A DNA stretch of 64,000 nt from Acidobacteriota bacterium (lineage in GTDB: Bacteria; Acidobacteriota; Terriglobia; Bryobacterales; Bryobacteraceae). Location: positions 1 to 64,000 of the forward strand of contig VFZW01000002.1 of assembly GCA_016871055.1 (NCBI GenBank). The letters are read 5' to 3'. A model generated the notes under the pieces. That model made no database searches, was not told the DNA's origin, and worked only from the letters and a program-made list of their open reading frames with translations. Made by a program: the position numbers and the translations under genes. Shown here piece after piece: positions 27,679 through 36,387 of the stretch (positions within the stretch are counted from its first letter, which is position 1; the number at the start of each line of letters is the position of its first letter).

Positions 27679-29754
27679 ATGAGTCCGAAGCGCATGGCGC
27701 CGCTGGCGCTGCTTGTCGGGGCGCTCGCGATGAGCGAGCCGAAGGCGCCGCTTTGGTCCTTGCGTCCGGTGGCGCGTCCGGAGATTCAGGCCGAGGGCCG
27801 GAATCCGATCGATGTGCTGATGGCGCGGAAGCACGTACAAAAAGGTCTGCGTGCGGCGGGCCGCGCGGATAAGAACACGCTGCTGCGCCGCGTTCATCTC
27901 GATCTGACCGGACTGCCGCCAACGCCGGCGGAGGTGGACGCGTTTCTCGCGGACCGCTCGCCGGATGCCTATACGAAAGTCGTCGACAAACTGTTGGCCG
28001 ATCCGCAGCACGGGGTCCGCTACGCGCGGCACTGGCTGGATGTTTTGGGGTATGCGGATGTCGATGGAGGCATGCTCGCCGAGCGCGGCGTTCATCACTG
28101 GCGCGACTGGGTGATCGGCGCGTTGAACCGCGATCTGCCGTTCGATCAATTCACGCGCGCGCACATCGCGGGCGATCTCTCCGGACGCGCCGACGACTTC
28201 TTCGCGACCGGTTTCCTTTCGCGCGCGGCGTACTCAGACACCGATCCCACCGAGGCCGTGGCGTTCGCGGCGGTCGAAAACGTATCCTCCGCTTTCATGG
28301 CGATGACCACGGGCTGCGCCAAGTGCCATGACCACATGTACGACCCGATCTCGCAGCGCGATTATTATGCGATGAAGGCGCTGTTCGACCCGCTGCTGCC
28401 GGACAAACGCAATTTGGCGACGGCCGAAGAGATACTGCGCCACGAAGACGTACTGGCCAAGTGGCGCGCCGATCAGGCCGCGATTCAGGCGCGGATGGAT
28501 GTCATCACGCGGCCCTACGAAAAGCAGATTTTCGAGGAGCGGATGACGTTTCTGCCGCCCGATGTGGCCGCGGTGTTTCGCAAGGACGCGGCGTCGCGGA
28601 CCGCGGCCGAACAGGCTATCGTCAAGCAGTATGAAACCGTGGTCACGCCGGACGCACGGAAGTTTCGCGATGTGATGAAGCCCGACGAAACCATCCGCTA
28701 CGAGTGGATTCGCAGGGGCCAGACCGAGCTGCGGCGCGAGCCGCCGACGCTGGCCGCGTTTTGGAGTGTGCGTGCCGACAGCGAGCGGGCCGCGCGGAAG
28801 AATCACATCTACATCGGCGGCGACCGCGCGAAGAAGGGCGACGAGGTGCAGCCCGGTTTTCCATTCGCCCCGAAGGATCTGGCGATCAAGGGCGACGGGC
28901 GCCAGGCGTTTCTCGCGTGGCTGACCGCGCCGGAAAATCCGCTGTTCGCGCGCGTGGCGGTGAACCGGTTGTGGCAGTGGCACTTCGGCGAAGGCATCGT
29001 CACGACGCCGAGCGACTTCGGCCGTACCGGGCAGATGCCGTCGCACCCGGAGCTGCTCGACTGGCTGGCGAGCGAGTTCACGGCGCGCCAATACAGCATG
29101 AAGGCGATGCACCGGCTGATCGTGACCTCGGAGCTGTATCAACAGAGTTCGGTGGCGTTGCGATCGGCGAACGAAGCGATCGATCCGGGCAACAAGCATC
29201 TCTGGAAATTCCCGGTGCGCAGGCTGGAAGCCGAGACGATCCGCGATGCGATGCTCGCGGCGGCGGGGACGCTTGACAGGTCGATCGGCGGGCAGTCGTT
29301 CCGAGGCGAGGACATCAACGAACGCCGCGTGATGAGCGCGCCGAAGACGGGCTATTACGACCGGCGCGACAACCGGCGCGGCATCTACATGGGGCGCGGC
29401 TTGGACGCATCGATGAACATGATGCCGTCGTTCCTGGCGACCTTCGACGCCGAAGACGGACATGTTCCTTGCGCGCGGCGCGAGCGCAGCGTGACGGCGC
29501 CGCAGGTCCTCTACATGATGAACGGCGCGCTGCCGCAGACGGCGTCGCGCGATCTGGCCGAACGGTTGTACCGCGAGGGCGGCGCGAGCCCTGCGGCGAA
29601 GGTCGACTACGGCTATAAGCTCGCGCTGGGCCGTGCGCCATCGGCCGCCGAACGGGACGCGGCGCTCAGCTATCTGCAAAACGCGGAACCGGCACAGCTC
29701 ACCGGCTTCGCCTGGATGCTGCTCAACCTCAGCGAGTTTATCTTTCTGCCATGA
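27679..29754 (+). CDS. DUF1549/DUF1553 domain protein (planctomycete cytochrome c-associated)
   Basis: 691 residues with an N-terminal hydrophobic export segment. DUF1549 starts at about residue 45 (NPIDVLMARKHVQKGLRAAG, LRRVHLDLTGLPPTPAEVDA, RYARHWLDVLGYADVDGG) and contains a heme-type motif TTGCAKCHDH near residue 215. DUF1553 follows in the C-terminal half (NPLFARVAVNRLWQWHFGEG, TPSDFGRTGQMPSHPELLDW, PVRRLEAETIRDAMLAAAG). Its stop overlaps the DUF1501 start (ATGA). These protein pairs are common in Planctomycetota, Verrucomicrobiota and Acidobacteriota and thought to act outside the cytoplasm in polymer degradation; the reaction is unknown. Confidence 0.9.
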   Translation: MSPKRMAPLALLVGALAMSEPKAPLWSLRPVARPEIQAEGRNPIDVLMARKHVQKGLRAAGRADKNTLLRRVHLDLTGLPPTPAEVDAFLADRSPDAYTKVVDKLLADPQHGVRYARHWLDVLGYADVDGGMLAERGVHHWRDWVIGALNRDLPFDQFTRAHIAGDLSGRADDFFATGFLSRAAYSDTDPTEAVAFAAVENVSSAFMAMTTGCAKCHDHMYDPISQRDYYAMKALFDPLLPDKRNLATAEEILRHEDVLAKWRADQAAIQARMDVITRPYEKQIFEERMTFLPPDVAAVFRKDAASRTAAEQAIVKQYETVVTPDARKFRDVMKPDETIRYEWIRRGQTELRREPPTLAAFWSVRADSERAARKNHIYIGGDRAKKGDEVQPGFPFAPKDLAIKGDGRQAFLAWLTAPENPLFARVAVNRLWQWHFGEGIVTTPSDFGRTGQMPSHPELLDWLASEFTARQYSMKAMHRLIVTSELYQQSSVALRSANEAIDPGNKHLWKFPVRRLEAETIRDAMLAAAGTLDRSIGGQSFRGEDINERRVMSAPKTGYYDRRDNRRGIYMGRGLDASMNMMPSFLATFDAEDGHVPCARRERSVTAPQVLYMMNGALPQTASRDLAERLYREGGASPAAKVDYGYKLALGRAPSAAERDAALSYLQNAEPAQLTGFAWMLLNLSEFIFLP

Positions 29755-31139
29755 TTGCCTCGGCCAATAATCCAGTGCTTCGCCGCTCCTTCCTCCGCCG
29801 CATGTCGTTCGGGATGTCGGGCGCGGCGCTCAGTTGCTTGTGGGCCGAAGACGAGAAGTTTTTGCGCGCGGGGCAAGGGCCGCACTTCGAGCCGAAGGTC
29901 AAATCGGTGATCTTCCTGTTCATGTGCGGCGGCGTGAGCGCGATGGACACCTTCGACCCGAAGGACAACAAGTGGGCCGGCAAGATGTTGGAGACGATCA
30001 ACTCCAACAACGGCAAGCCGCAGCTGCGTCCGGTGCTGTATTGTCCGCGTGTTTGGACGCGGTACGGCAAGTCGGGCACGCCGGTTTGCGAATGGTTCCC
30101 GCACATCGGCGGCGTGATCGACGATATCGCGATGGTGCGGTCGATGTACTGCCACGAGGTAGGCCATTTTCCGGCGTGTTGGGAGATGTCGACCAGCCAT
30201 CGGAACCGGCTGTTCGATCACCCGGCGATGGGCGCGTGGGCAAGTTATGCGCTCGGTTCGGCGAACAAGAATTTACCGACGTTTGTGAACATGGGCCGGC
30301 CGTCGGCGCCGGCGCAATTGACCGGCGGCTACCTAGGCGCGCAAGAGGGCGCGACGCCGTTTCAGGCGGGCGAGACGCCGCTCGACAACTTGAAGCTGCA
30401 ACCAGGAATCACACGCGCCGAGCGCGACCGGCAGATGGAGACGCTGGCGAAGCTGAATCGCGAATTTCATGCGCAGCACGCGATCGACGCGGAAGTCGCC
30501 GCGCGCGTGCGGAGTTATGAACTCGCGGGCACGCTGCAACTGGCCGGACCGGAGCTGGTCAACTTCGCCAACGAACCGGAGCACGTGCGGAAGATGTACG
30601 GCGTCGGCGAACCGGAGACCGACGAATTCGGGCGGCAGATGATGCTGGCTCGGCGGCTGGCCGAGCGCGGCGTGCGCTTTATTCAGGTGTGCCACGGCGG
30701 CGCGGGCGGCGGCAACGGCAAGTGGGATTCGCACGACGACGTGGCCGATCACGGCCCGTTGGCGCGGCAGACCGACAAGCCGATCGCGGGACTGATTCGC
30801 GACCTGAAACAGCGCGGGATGTTCGACAGCACGATGATTGTGTGGGCCACCGAGTTCGGGCGCACGCCGTATTCGCAGAACAATGTCGGCCGCGATCACA
30901 ACCCGCAGGGATTCACCTGCTGGCTGGCCGGCGGCGGCGTGAAGGGCGGCGTGGTTTACGGCGCGACCGACGAGATCGGCTACAAAGCGGTGGAGAACCG
31001 GCAGTACGTCACCGATTTGCACGCGACAATCCTGAAGCAGATGGGCTTGGATTACAAGCGGATGAGCGTAGTGGTGAACGGGCGTCCGCTGCATATGATC
31101 GAAGAGGGGACCGGGCCGATTCAGGGGATACTGGCGTAG
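29751..31139 (+). CDS. DUF1501 domain protein, Tat-type signal
   Basis: 462 residues. A twin-arginine style leader (RRSFLRRMSFGMSGAALSCL) is followed by the DUF1501 sulfatase/phosphatase-like fold: VIFLFMCGGVSAMDTFDPK, MVRSMYCHEVGHFPACWEM, VCHGGAGGGNGKWDSHDDV, VWATEFGRTPYSQNNVGRDH and CWLAGGGVKGGVVYGATDE. The alkaline-phosphatase superfamily resemblance suggests a hydrolase or a metal-binding role, not proven. It is coupled to the DUF1549/1553 gene by a 4-bp overlap. Confidence 0.9.
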   Translation: MIASANNPVLRRSFLRRMSFGMSGAALSCLWAEDEKFLRAGQGPHFEPKVKSVIFLFMCGGVSAMDTFDPKDNKWAGKMLETINSNNGKPQLRPVLYCPRVWTRYGKSGTPVCEWFPHIGGVIDDIAMVRSMYCHEVGHFPACWEMSTSHRNRLFDHPAMGAWASYALGSANKNLPTFVNMGRPSAPAQLTGGYLGAQEGATPFQAGETPLDNLKLQPGITRAERDRQMETLAKLNREFHAQHAIDAEVAARVRSYELAGTLQLAGPELVNFANEPEHVRKMYGVGEPETDEFGRQMMLARRLAERGVRFIQVCHGGAGGGNGKWDSHDDVADHGPLARQTDKPIAGLIRDLKQRGMFDSTMIVWATEFGRTPYSQNNVGRDHNPQGFTCWLAGGGVKGGVVYGATDEIGYKAVENRQYVTDLHATILKQMGLDYKRMSVVVNGRPLHMIEEGTGPIQGILA

Positions 31140-31206
31140 GGTCCGCAAGAAGTTCCCGCCGGCGCTTGTTGGTGTCGAAGAATTTTGTAGTCTGCGGCGC
31201 GGCGAG

Positions 31207-31638
31207 CTACTTCGCAATGGCCCGCATCCGGTTATTGCGCGCGGCGTGTTCGACTTCCGCCAACCCGAGCAGTTCCAACACCGGCGGAACATAGTTGGCG
31301 AAACGTCCGCGGTAGCCCTTTCGAAGGCCGTAATAACCGCCCACCGGATTTGAAGCGCTTCGCGCCCAAGCCTCGACGGTCCCGTCGGCGGTAGGCTTGC
31401 CCTCGTCGGCCGTGCCAAGCAACATCCACTCCTTGTGCTTGGAGAGCATCGCATGCAAGTCGTCGATGCAGCGCAGGTGGTAGGAGAGTTTGGTAGTCCC
31501 CACCTGCACAACCAACCTTGCCGGTTTTTCGCTCTCGTCGCGCCAAGCCAGGTACTCGGACGATTGGGACGGCGTCTTGAGCTTCTAGGGATCGTCGGGC
31601 GTTCCCGAGCCGTAGGTGACGGTGTGCATGGATTCCAT
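31207..31638 (-). pseudogene. DUF6855-like protein with in-frame TAG
   Basis: 143 codons from ATG 31638, which has AGGA 7 bases upstream. The frame starts MESMHTVTYGSGTPDDP, hits TAG at 31585-31587 (codon 18), and continues in the same frame with KLKTPSQSSEYLAWRDESEK, VQVGTTKLSYHLRCIDDLHA and SNPVGGYYGLRKGYRGRFAN. As I recall the family, the interrupted position is Trp (DDPW-LKTP); TGG to TAG is one transition. The rest looks intact. Function unknown. It is divergent from a YafY-type regulator across a perfect palindrome. Confidence 0.65.
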
Positions 31639-31651
31639 TATGGGTCCTGCT

Positions 31652-31674
31652 AATATGACACTTACTGTCATATT
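31652..31674. promoter_or_regulatory. Perfect 9-bp palindrome between divergent genes (operator candidate)
   Basis: AATATGACA (31652-31660), spacer CTTAC, TGTCATATT (31666-31674). It lies between the DUF6855-like gene (minus) and the YafY-type regulator (plus), the classical place for an autoregulatory operator. Confidence 0.65.
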
Positions 31675-31687
31675 TGAAATTAATCCG

Positions 31688-32308
31688 ATGCGCGCCGCAC
31701 GCCTGCTCCGAATCTTGTTGGTCCTGCAGAACCGGGGCCGCACCACTACTCTTCAACTGGCCGAGGAGTTGGAAGTCGCGCGGCGCACGGTGCTGCGGGA
31801 TATCGACGCATTGACCGAAGCGGGCTTGCCGGTTGTCGTGCATCGGGGAAACTCGGGCGGCGTCGAGTTGGCATTTCGGTATCGCTCCAGTCTATTCGGG
31901 CTAGACGCCGAAGAGGCGGAGGCGTTCGGCGTTTTCCTCGCGTTGCCGAAGAGTTCGCTGGCGCAGCTCGGTATGGAGCCGGCGGCACAACGTGCGTGCG
32001 ACAAGCTCGTGGAGGCGCTGCCAGAAATCGTACGCTCACGCATCCGCCAGGCGCAGCGCCGCTTCCGCTTCGAGGCGCCGAGGGAGGTGGTCCTCGATCC
32101 GCGGATTGGCGCACTGCGCGACGCCATCCGGAACGCATCGATAACACGGCTGCAAGCAAAATCGCGGACACCGCGAACCATTCATCCCGTCGCGCTGGAG
32201 TACGGCGCCGCAGGCTGGGCGGTCTTTGACGCTAGGGCGCCGCGCATGCCGATCCCGATGAGTGAATGGGAAGACATCAATATTTCCGCTCGAAATTTCG
32301 GGCCGTAA
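31688..32308 (+). CDS. YafY/DeoR-type helix-turn-helix regulator with partial WYL domain
   Basis: 206 residues from ATG 31688; the frame is open further upstream, but ATG 31655 lies inside the palindrome. Residues 1-60 are an HTH_11 domain (MRAARLLRILLVLQNRGRTT, then LEVARRTVLRDIDALTEAGL), followed by the linker VHRGNSGGVELAFRYRSSLF and helices typical of YafY proteins. The WYL ligand domain at the C-terminus is only partly present (PVALEYGAAGWAVFDARAP), so the protein is short compared with the usual 230-320 residues. It probably controls the divergent DUF6855-like gene. Confidence 0.8.
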   Translation: MRAARLLRILLVLQNRGRTTTLQLAEELEVARRTVLRDIDALTEAGLPVVVHRGNSGGVELAFRYRSSLFGLDAEEAEAFGVFLALPKSSLAQLGMEPAAQRACDKLVEALPEIVRSRIRQAQRRFRFEAPREVVLDPRIGALRDAIRNASITRLQAKSRTPRTIHPVALEYGAAGWAVFDARAPRMPIPMSEWEDINISARNFGP

Positions 32309-32333
32309 CCCCGCCTGTTATGATGGCCCCATC

Positions 32334-33572
32334 ATGAATCGCCGAGCCTTTCTTCATTCGCTGCTAGCCGCCACGGGCGGAGCTTCGCTGGCCGAGCGCG
32401 CCGATGCCGCCGGACTGCCGAAGACCAAGATCACCCGCATCCGTTATTACAAGACGCCGACCGACGCCGCGGGGCGGCCAAATACGCGGCAACCGCTGTT
32501 TAATCAGAGCACCAACGTCGTGCTGGTCGAGACCGATTCGGGCCTCATCGGAGTCGGCGAGGGCGGGTCGGGCGACACGATGGAACAGTGCGCGTCGATG
32601 CTGATCGGCGAGGACCCGTTCCGCACCGATCGCCTATGGCAGATCATGTTGCGCGGGTACTTCTACCCGGCCGGCCGCGAGAAAGCGCATGCGCTGGGGG
32701 CGCTGGATGTGGCGCTTTGGGATTTGAAAGGCAAGGCGCTCGGCGTGCCGGTGTATCAACTGCTGGGCGGGCAGTCGCGCGACTATGTGGAGTGTTATTC
32801 GACGGGCTTTCCGGCGAAGGGCACGCCGGCCGAAGTGGCGCGGGCGTGCGTCGAGGCGGGGTTCCGCGCGTACCGGATTTCGACCGACGGCCGCGGGCCG
32901 GTCCACGACCGTTTCGAGAACGTCAACCGCACCTACGAACACTGCAAGCAAGTGCGCGAAGGCGTCGGCCGCGACGGCGGATGGTGTATCGACTTCCACA
33001 CCGAACTCGACATGCCGGACGCTGTGAATCTCGCCAACAAGATCGAACCACTGAAGCCATACTTTGTCGAAGATCTGGTGCGCAGCGAGAACCCGGGCAT
33101 CTACCGCACACTGCGGAATCAGGTGAAGGTGCCGATCGCGGTCGGCGAGCAGTTCGGCCCGAAGTGGGAGTGGAACGAGTTGATCGAGAATCATCTGACC
33201 GACTACGCGCGCGCGACGATTCCGAACGTCGGCGGCATCACCGAGTTTCAGAAGATCGCGGCGATGTGCGAGACACATTATGTCGGCTTGGTGCCGCACT
33301 TCACCGGGCCGATTTCGGAAGCGGCGATGGTGCATTGCTCGACTGTATTTTCCGGGCCTGTGTTGATGGAGCTCGTCATGGGCGGCACGCGGACGTGGCC
33401 GTACTTGAATCAGAGTTACGACTTCAAGAACGGCAAGCTGTGGCCGAACGAGCGGCCGGGACTGGGCGTGGAAGTCGACACGTCGAAGCTCCAGTTGATT
33501 GGGGATTACAAGGAGCGGTATACGTTGACGCCGCTGCTGCGCCGGCCGGATGGATCGTTTACGAACTGGTAA
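32334..33572 (+). CDS. Enolase superfamily (mandelate racemase/muconate lactonizing) protein with Tat signal
   Basis: 412 residues from ATG 32334, preceded by TATGAT 9 bp upstream. The N-terminus MNRRAFLHSLLAATGGASLA is a twin-arginine leader, unusual for this mostly cytoplasmic family. The capping domain and (beta/alpha)7-beta barrel follow: ALGALDVALWDLKGKALGVP, metal-ligand segments WCIDFHTELDMP, PYFVEDLVRSE and VGEQFGPKWEW, and a terminal PHFTGPISEAA with a possible catalytic His. The usual KxK catalytic lysine strand is replaced by YRIS. It probably acts on a sugar acid; substrate unknown. Followed 10 bp later by a ThuA-like gene. Confidence 0.87.
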   Translation: MNRRAFLHSLLAATGGASLAERADAAGLPKTKITRIRYYKTPTDAAGRPNTRQPLFNQSTNVVLVETDSGLIGVGEGGSGDTMEQCASMLIGEDPFRTDRLWQIMLRGYFYPAGREKAHALGALDVALWDLKGKALGVPVYQLLGGQSRDYVECYSTGFPAKGTPAEVARACVEAGFRAYRISTDGRGPVHDRFENVNRTYEHCKQVREGVGRDGGWCIDFHTELDMPDAVNLANKIEPLKPYFVEDLVRSENPGIYRTLRNQVKVPIAVGEQFGPKWEWNELIENHLTDYARATIPNVGGITEFQKIAAMCETHYVGLVPHFTGPISEAAMVHCSTVFSGPVLMELVMGGTRTWPYLNQSYDFKNGKLWPNERPGLGVEVDTSKLQLIGDYKERYTLTPLLRRPDGSFTNW

Positions 33573-33581
33573 CGTAGACGT

Positions 33582-34436
33582 ATGAACCGCCGAGCCTTCC
33601 TCTCGACCGCCGCAGTCGCGGCGGCCGCGAAACCGTCGCGCGTCCTGATCGTCGAAGGTCCGTCGAAGCATCCGCCGGGAACGCATGAGGTCGCGGCGGG
33701 CGCGCGGCTGATGAAGGATTGCCTGGAACGCATGAAAAACGTCTCGGGCGTGGCCGCCGAAGTCGTCACCGCGTGGCCATCCGATCTTGCCAGCGTGGCT
33801 ACGGCCGTCTTTATCGGCGATGTCTTCCCGCCGCTGCGTATGCCGGAGAGCGACCGGATCATGAAAGACCTCGATGCGATGATGAAACACGGGTGCGGAA
33901 TCGTCTGCATTCACTTCGCGACCGGCTTGCAGGCGAAGGATCTGCCGCCCAGCGGCGATCACCCGCTGCTGCGGTGGATGGGCGGCTATTTTTCAACCGG
34001 CGGCGCGGCGCATCACAAGTCCGTGGCGCGCGTGTTCCCATCGGTGACGATTACGCCGTCCGCTTCATCGCACTCGATCTGCCGCGGCTGGAAAGAGTTC
34101 ACGTTGCCCGAGGAGCCGTACTACAACAACTACTTCGGGCCGGATGGCAACCGCATGGCGCCCGGCGTCACGGCGCTCGCGACGGCGATGCTGCCGCCGG
34201 AAGCGCCGAAGAGCGAAGTGGTGGCATGGTCGGTCGAGCGCGCCGACGGCGGCCGCGGCTTCGCGGTCGTGATGCCGCACTTTTATAAAACGTGGAAGGA
34301 CGACGACTTCCGGCAGTTCGCGCTGAACGGGATCGTTTGGAGCGCCAAGCTCGCCGTCCCGAAGGGTGGCGTGAAAACCGCCGCGCCGGATTTGGCGGCG
34401 TACGCGCCGGCGTCGATCGAGCCCAAGCCGCGCTAA
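33582..34436 (+). CDS. ThuA-like domain protein with Tat-type leader
   Basis: 284 residues. The leader MNRRAFLSTAAVAAAAK is almost identical in style to that of the upstream enolase-superfamily protein, so both should be exported together. The body is a glutamine-amidotransferase-like ThuA fold: SRVLIVEGPSKHPPGTHEVA, LMKDCLERMKNVSGVAAEVV, IVCIHFATGLQAKDLP, and the terminal VVMPHFYKTWKDDDFRQFAL. ThuA proteins occur in sugar-utilization loci (keto-glycoside or trehalose degradation). It converges on the epimerase gene; the two stop regions overlap by 4 bp. Confidence 0.85.
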   Translation: MNRRAFLSTAAVAAAAKPSRVLIVEGPSKHPPGTHEVAAGARLMKDCLERMKNVSGVAAEVVTAWPSDLASVATAVFIGDVFPPLRMPESDRIMKDLDAMMKHGCGIVCIHFATGLQAKDLPPSGDHPLLRWMGGYFSTGGAAHHKSVARVFPSVTITPSASSHSICRGWKEFTLPEEPYYNNYFGPDGNRMAPGVTALATAMLPPEAPKSEVVAWSVERADGGRGFAVVMPHFYKTWKDDDFRQFALNGIVWSAKLAVPKGGVKTAAPDLAAYAPASIEPKPR

Positions 34437-35269
34437 AGCAACCGCCGCAAATTCGCCGCGCCCCGCACCGGAATATCATCCGGCGACGGCGCCAGATCGC
34501 GCCAAATGCACGCCGCGGCGGCAATCTCCTTGATCCCCGGGCCGAAGCTCTCAATCACCAGCGGCCCGCTATAGCCGATTCCCTTGAGCGCGCCGATCAC
34601 GCCCGGCCAATCGATCGGCCCGCTGCCGGGAATGCCGCGATCGTTCTCGCAGGTGTGCACATGAAAGATGTGCGAGCCAGCCGTAGCAATCGCGGCGGCC
34701 TGATTTTTCTCTTCGATGTTGGCGTGGAAGGTGTCGTAGAGAATGCCGATGCGGGCGTGCGCGACTTCATCGCACAGCCGCTTCGCATCGGCCGCCGTGT
34801 TTAGAAAAAACGTCTCGAAGCGATTGAGCGGTTCGACGGCGAGCCGGACGTTGTACTCATCACACACACGTCCAAGTTGTTGCAGGCCGTCGACGCAACG
34901 CTTCCATTCGTCCTCGGTGCGGCGGCGGCCCGGCAGAAAACCGACCGCGCTGCAGAACGGGCCGACGAGCAAATCAAGCCCCGCTTCGGCGGTTGTGCGA
35001 ATGCCCGCGCGCAAAAACTCAAGCGAATGCGCGCGCAGCGCGGCATCATCGGTGGCCAAACTCATGCCCGCAACCAGCGCACTGCACATCACGCCCGGCA
35101 TCTGTTGCGCATCGAGTTCGCGCCGCGCGGCGGCGGCGGGGAACGAGGCGAAGTCGAACGTCGCCATCTCGATCAGGTCCATACCGAGCGACTTCGCTTT
35201 GCCAATCAGACCGAGGTGTTGTTCGGTGAATCCGGCGGTCCAGAGGAGAGTGTTGACGCCAACCTTCAT
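34433..35269 (-). CDS. Sugar epimerase/isomerase TIM-barrel protein (tagatose/psicose 3-epimerase-like)
   Basis: 278 residues. It carries the AP-endonuclease-2-like TIM barrel: MKVGVNTLLWTAGF, then VEPLNRFETFFLNTAADAKR, a signature of ketose 3-epimerases, IGILYDTFHANIEE, HIFHVHTCENDRG and PLVIESFGPGI. The four metal ligands expected for the family (Glu, Asp, His, Glu) all have candidates in these segments. No signal peptide, so cytoplasmic. It is the last gene of the seven-gene operon and overlaps the previous one by ATGA. Confidence 0.85.
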   Translation of the reverse strand: MKVGVNTLLWTAGFTEQHLGLIGKAKSLGMDLIEMATFDFASFPAAAARRELDAQQMPGVMCSALVAGMSLATDDAALRAHSLEFLRAGIRTTAEAGLDLLVGPFCSAVGFLPGRRRTEDEWKRCVDGLQQLGRVCDEYNVRLAVEPLNRFETFFLNTAADAKRLCDEVAHARIGILYDTFHANIEEKNQAAAIATAGSHIFHVHTCENDRGIPGSGPIDWPGVIGALKGIGYSGPLVIESFGPGIKEIAAAACIWRDLAPSPDDIPVRGAANLRRLL

Positions 35270-36387
35270 GATGGGAGAAACTCCGCGGCCTCGGGATGTC
35301 TGGGGCCAAAATGTTTGAGGATCACGAGCGGCTCGATCGCACTCGTATTGGTGATGGTAACGCCATCGGCGGCCGCCGCGGCCGTGACGAAGAATTCATC
35401 GGCCGACATCTGGCCGAAGCGCAACAGCGTGGGCGTCTCGGCGGGAAGACCATTGATAGTGCCGTGGCCTTCGACAACCAGCGCGCCATAGGCGGCGGCG
35501 TCTTGCAGCGTCGTCGACATGCCTGGACCGATCGTCAACTCGCGCGCCGAAAAATGCGGGCTGCCGTAGACGATCCACTTTTCAAGATACGTATCCCCCG
35601 AGCGCGCCATGCGCGGCGCGCGGAAGTTGGTATCGGCGAAGAACGGATCGGTATTCAGGCCCCAGTCGACCAGATCGAGAATCGCGTCGATGTCGTTGCG
35701 CTGAGCCTCGGGCAGTTCCTTCGTTAAATAATCCCAGGGCAGCGGATCGCCGGCGCAGATCGATTCAAATGCCGAGCCTGCGTCGAACGGCGCTTGCGGC
35801 TCGTAGGTCACCATCGTGCCCGGCGCATGCAGCACGCCGACATCGACCTGCCAGCCCGTTCCCGGCTTCAACTTGTACGCCTTCGAATGATAGAGAATGC
35901 CGTTGTCGCCTTCGCTCCAGCGGGCCAGGCAGCGGCGAATGTCCTCTCGCGAGGTATGCGGCTCAAGTCCGAAAAACGTATACGGGAACGCACCGGGCGA
36001 GTGGTTGTACTGCGCGGGGTAGAAGTAGGCTTCGTACTTCTGGCGATGCAAGTGGAATGGAATCGGGACGGCGTTGTCGAAGAGCTTGCAAAGCACTTGC
36101 CAGGAGTCGCCGGTGACCGCGGCCAGCGGCGCGAGTTCGCCGCCGAATTCGACATAGCTGAGGCCTTCATCGGGGCGCGTATCAGGGCCGTTGTTGGCCT
36201 TTACGTTCGACGCCAGCCACCGCTCGTCGAACGCGCCGCGATGCGGGCCGAAGGCGAAGAGGTCGTTGGGATGGAGGCGCAGGCGGCCGCCCGCGCGCAT
36301 GTGCGCGCGAGGCACCCAGTTGGGCGCAAGACGCAAAACGCCGCGCCCTTGATCCAGGGCGGAACGGAAGAATTTGGACGTGTTCAT
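35266..36387 (-). CDS. Mannose-6-phosphate isomerase-like cupin protein
   Basis: 373 residues without signal peptide. The arrangement FHLHRQKYEAYFYPAQYNHS, then PYTFFGLEPHTSREDIRRCL, DVGVLHAPGTMVTYEPQ and a C-terminal cupin half (GPGMSTTLQDAAAYGALVVE, GHGTINGLPAE) fits the type I phosphomannose isomerase fold. The usual QEK and EPH-type zinc ligands are only partly recognisable, so activity on mannose 6-phosphate is uncertain; another sugar phosphate or free sugar is possible. It overlaps the genes on both sides by 4 bp. Confidence 0.7.
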   Translation of the reverse strand: MNTSKFFRSALDQGRGVLRLAPNWVPRAHMRAGGRLRLHPNDLFAFGPHRGAFDERWLASNVKANNGPDTRPDEGLSYVEFGGELAPLAAVTGDSWQVLCKLFDNAVPIPFHLHRQKYEAYFYPAQYNHSPGAFPYTFFGLEPHTSREDIRRCLARWSEGDNGILYHSKAYKLKPGTGWQVDVGVLHAPGTMVTYEPQAPFDAGSAFESICAGDPLPWDYLTKELPEAQRNDIDAILDLVDWGLNTDPFFADTNFRAPRMARSGDTYLEKWIVYGSPHFSARELTIGPGMSTTLQDAAAYGALVVEGHGTINGLPAETPTLLRFGQMSADEFFVTAAAAADGVTITNTSAIEPLVILKHFGPRHPEAAEFLPS

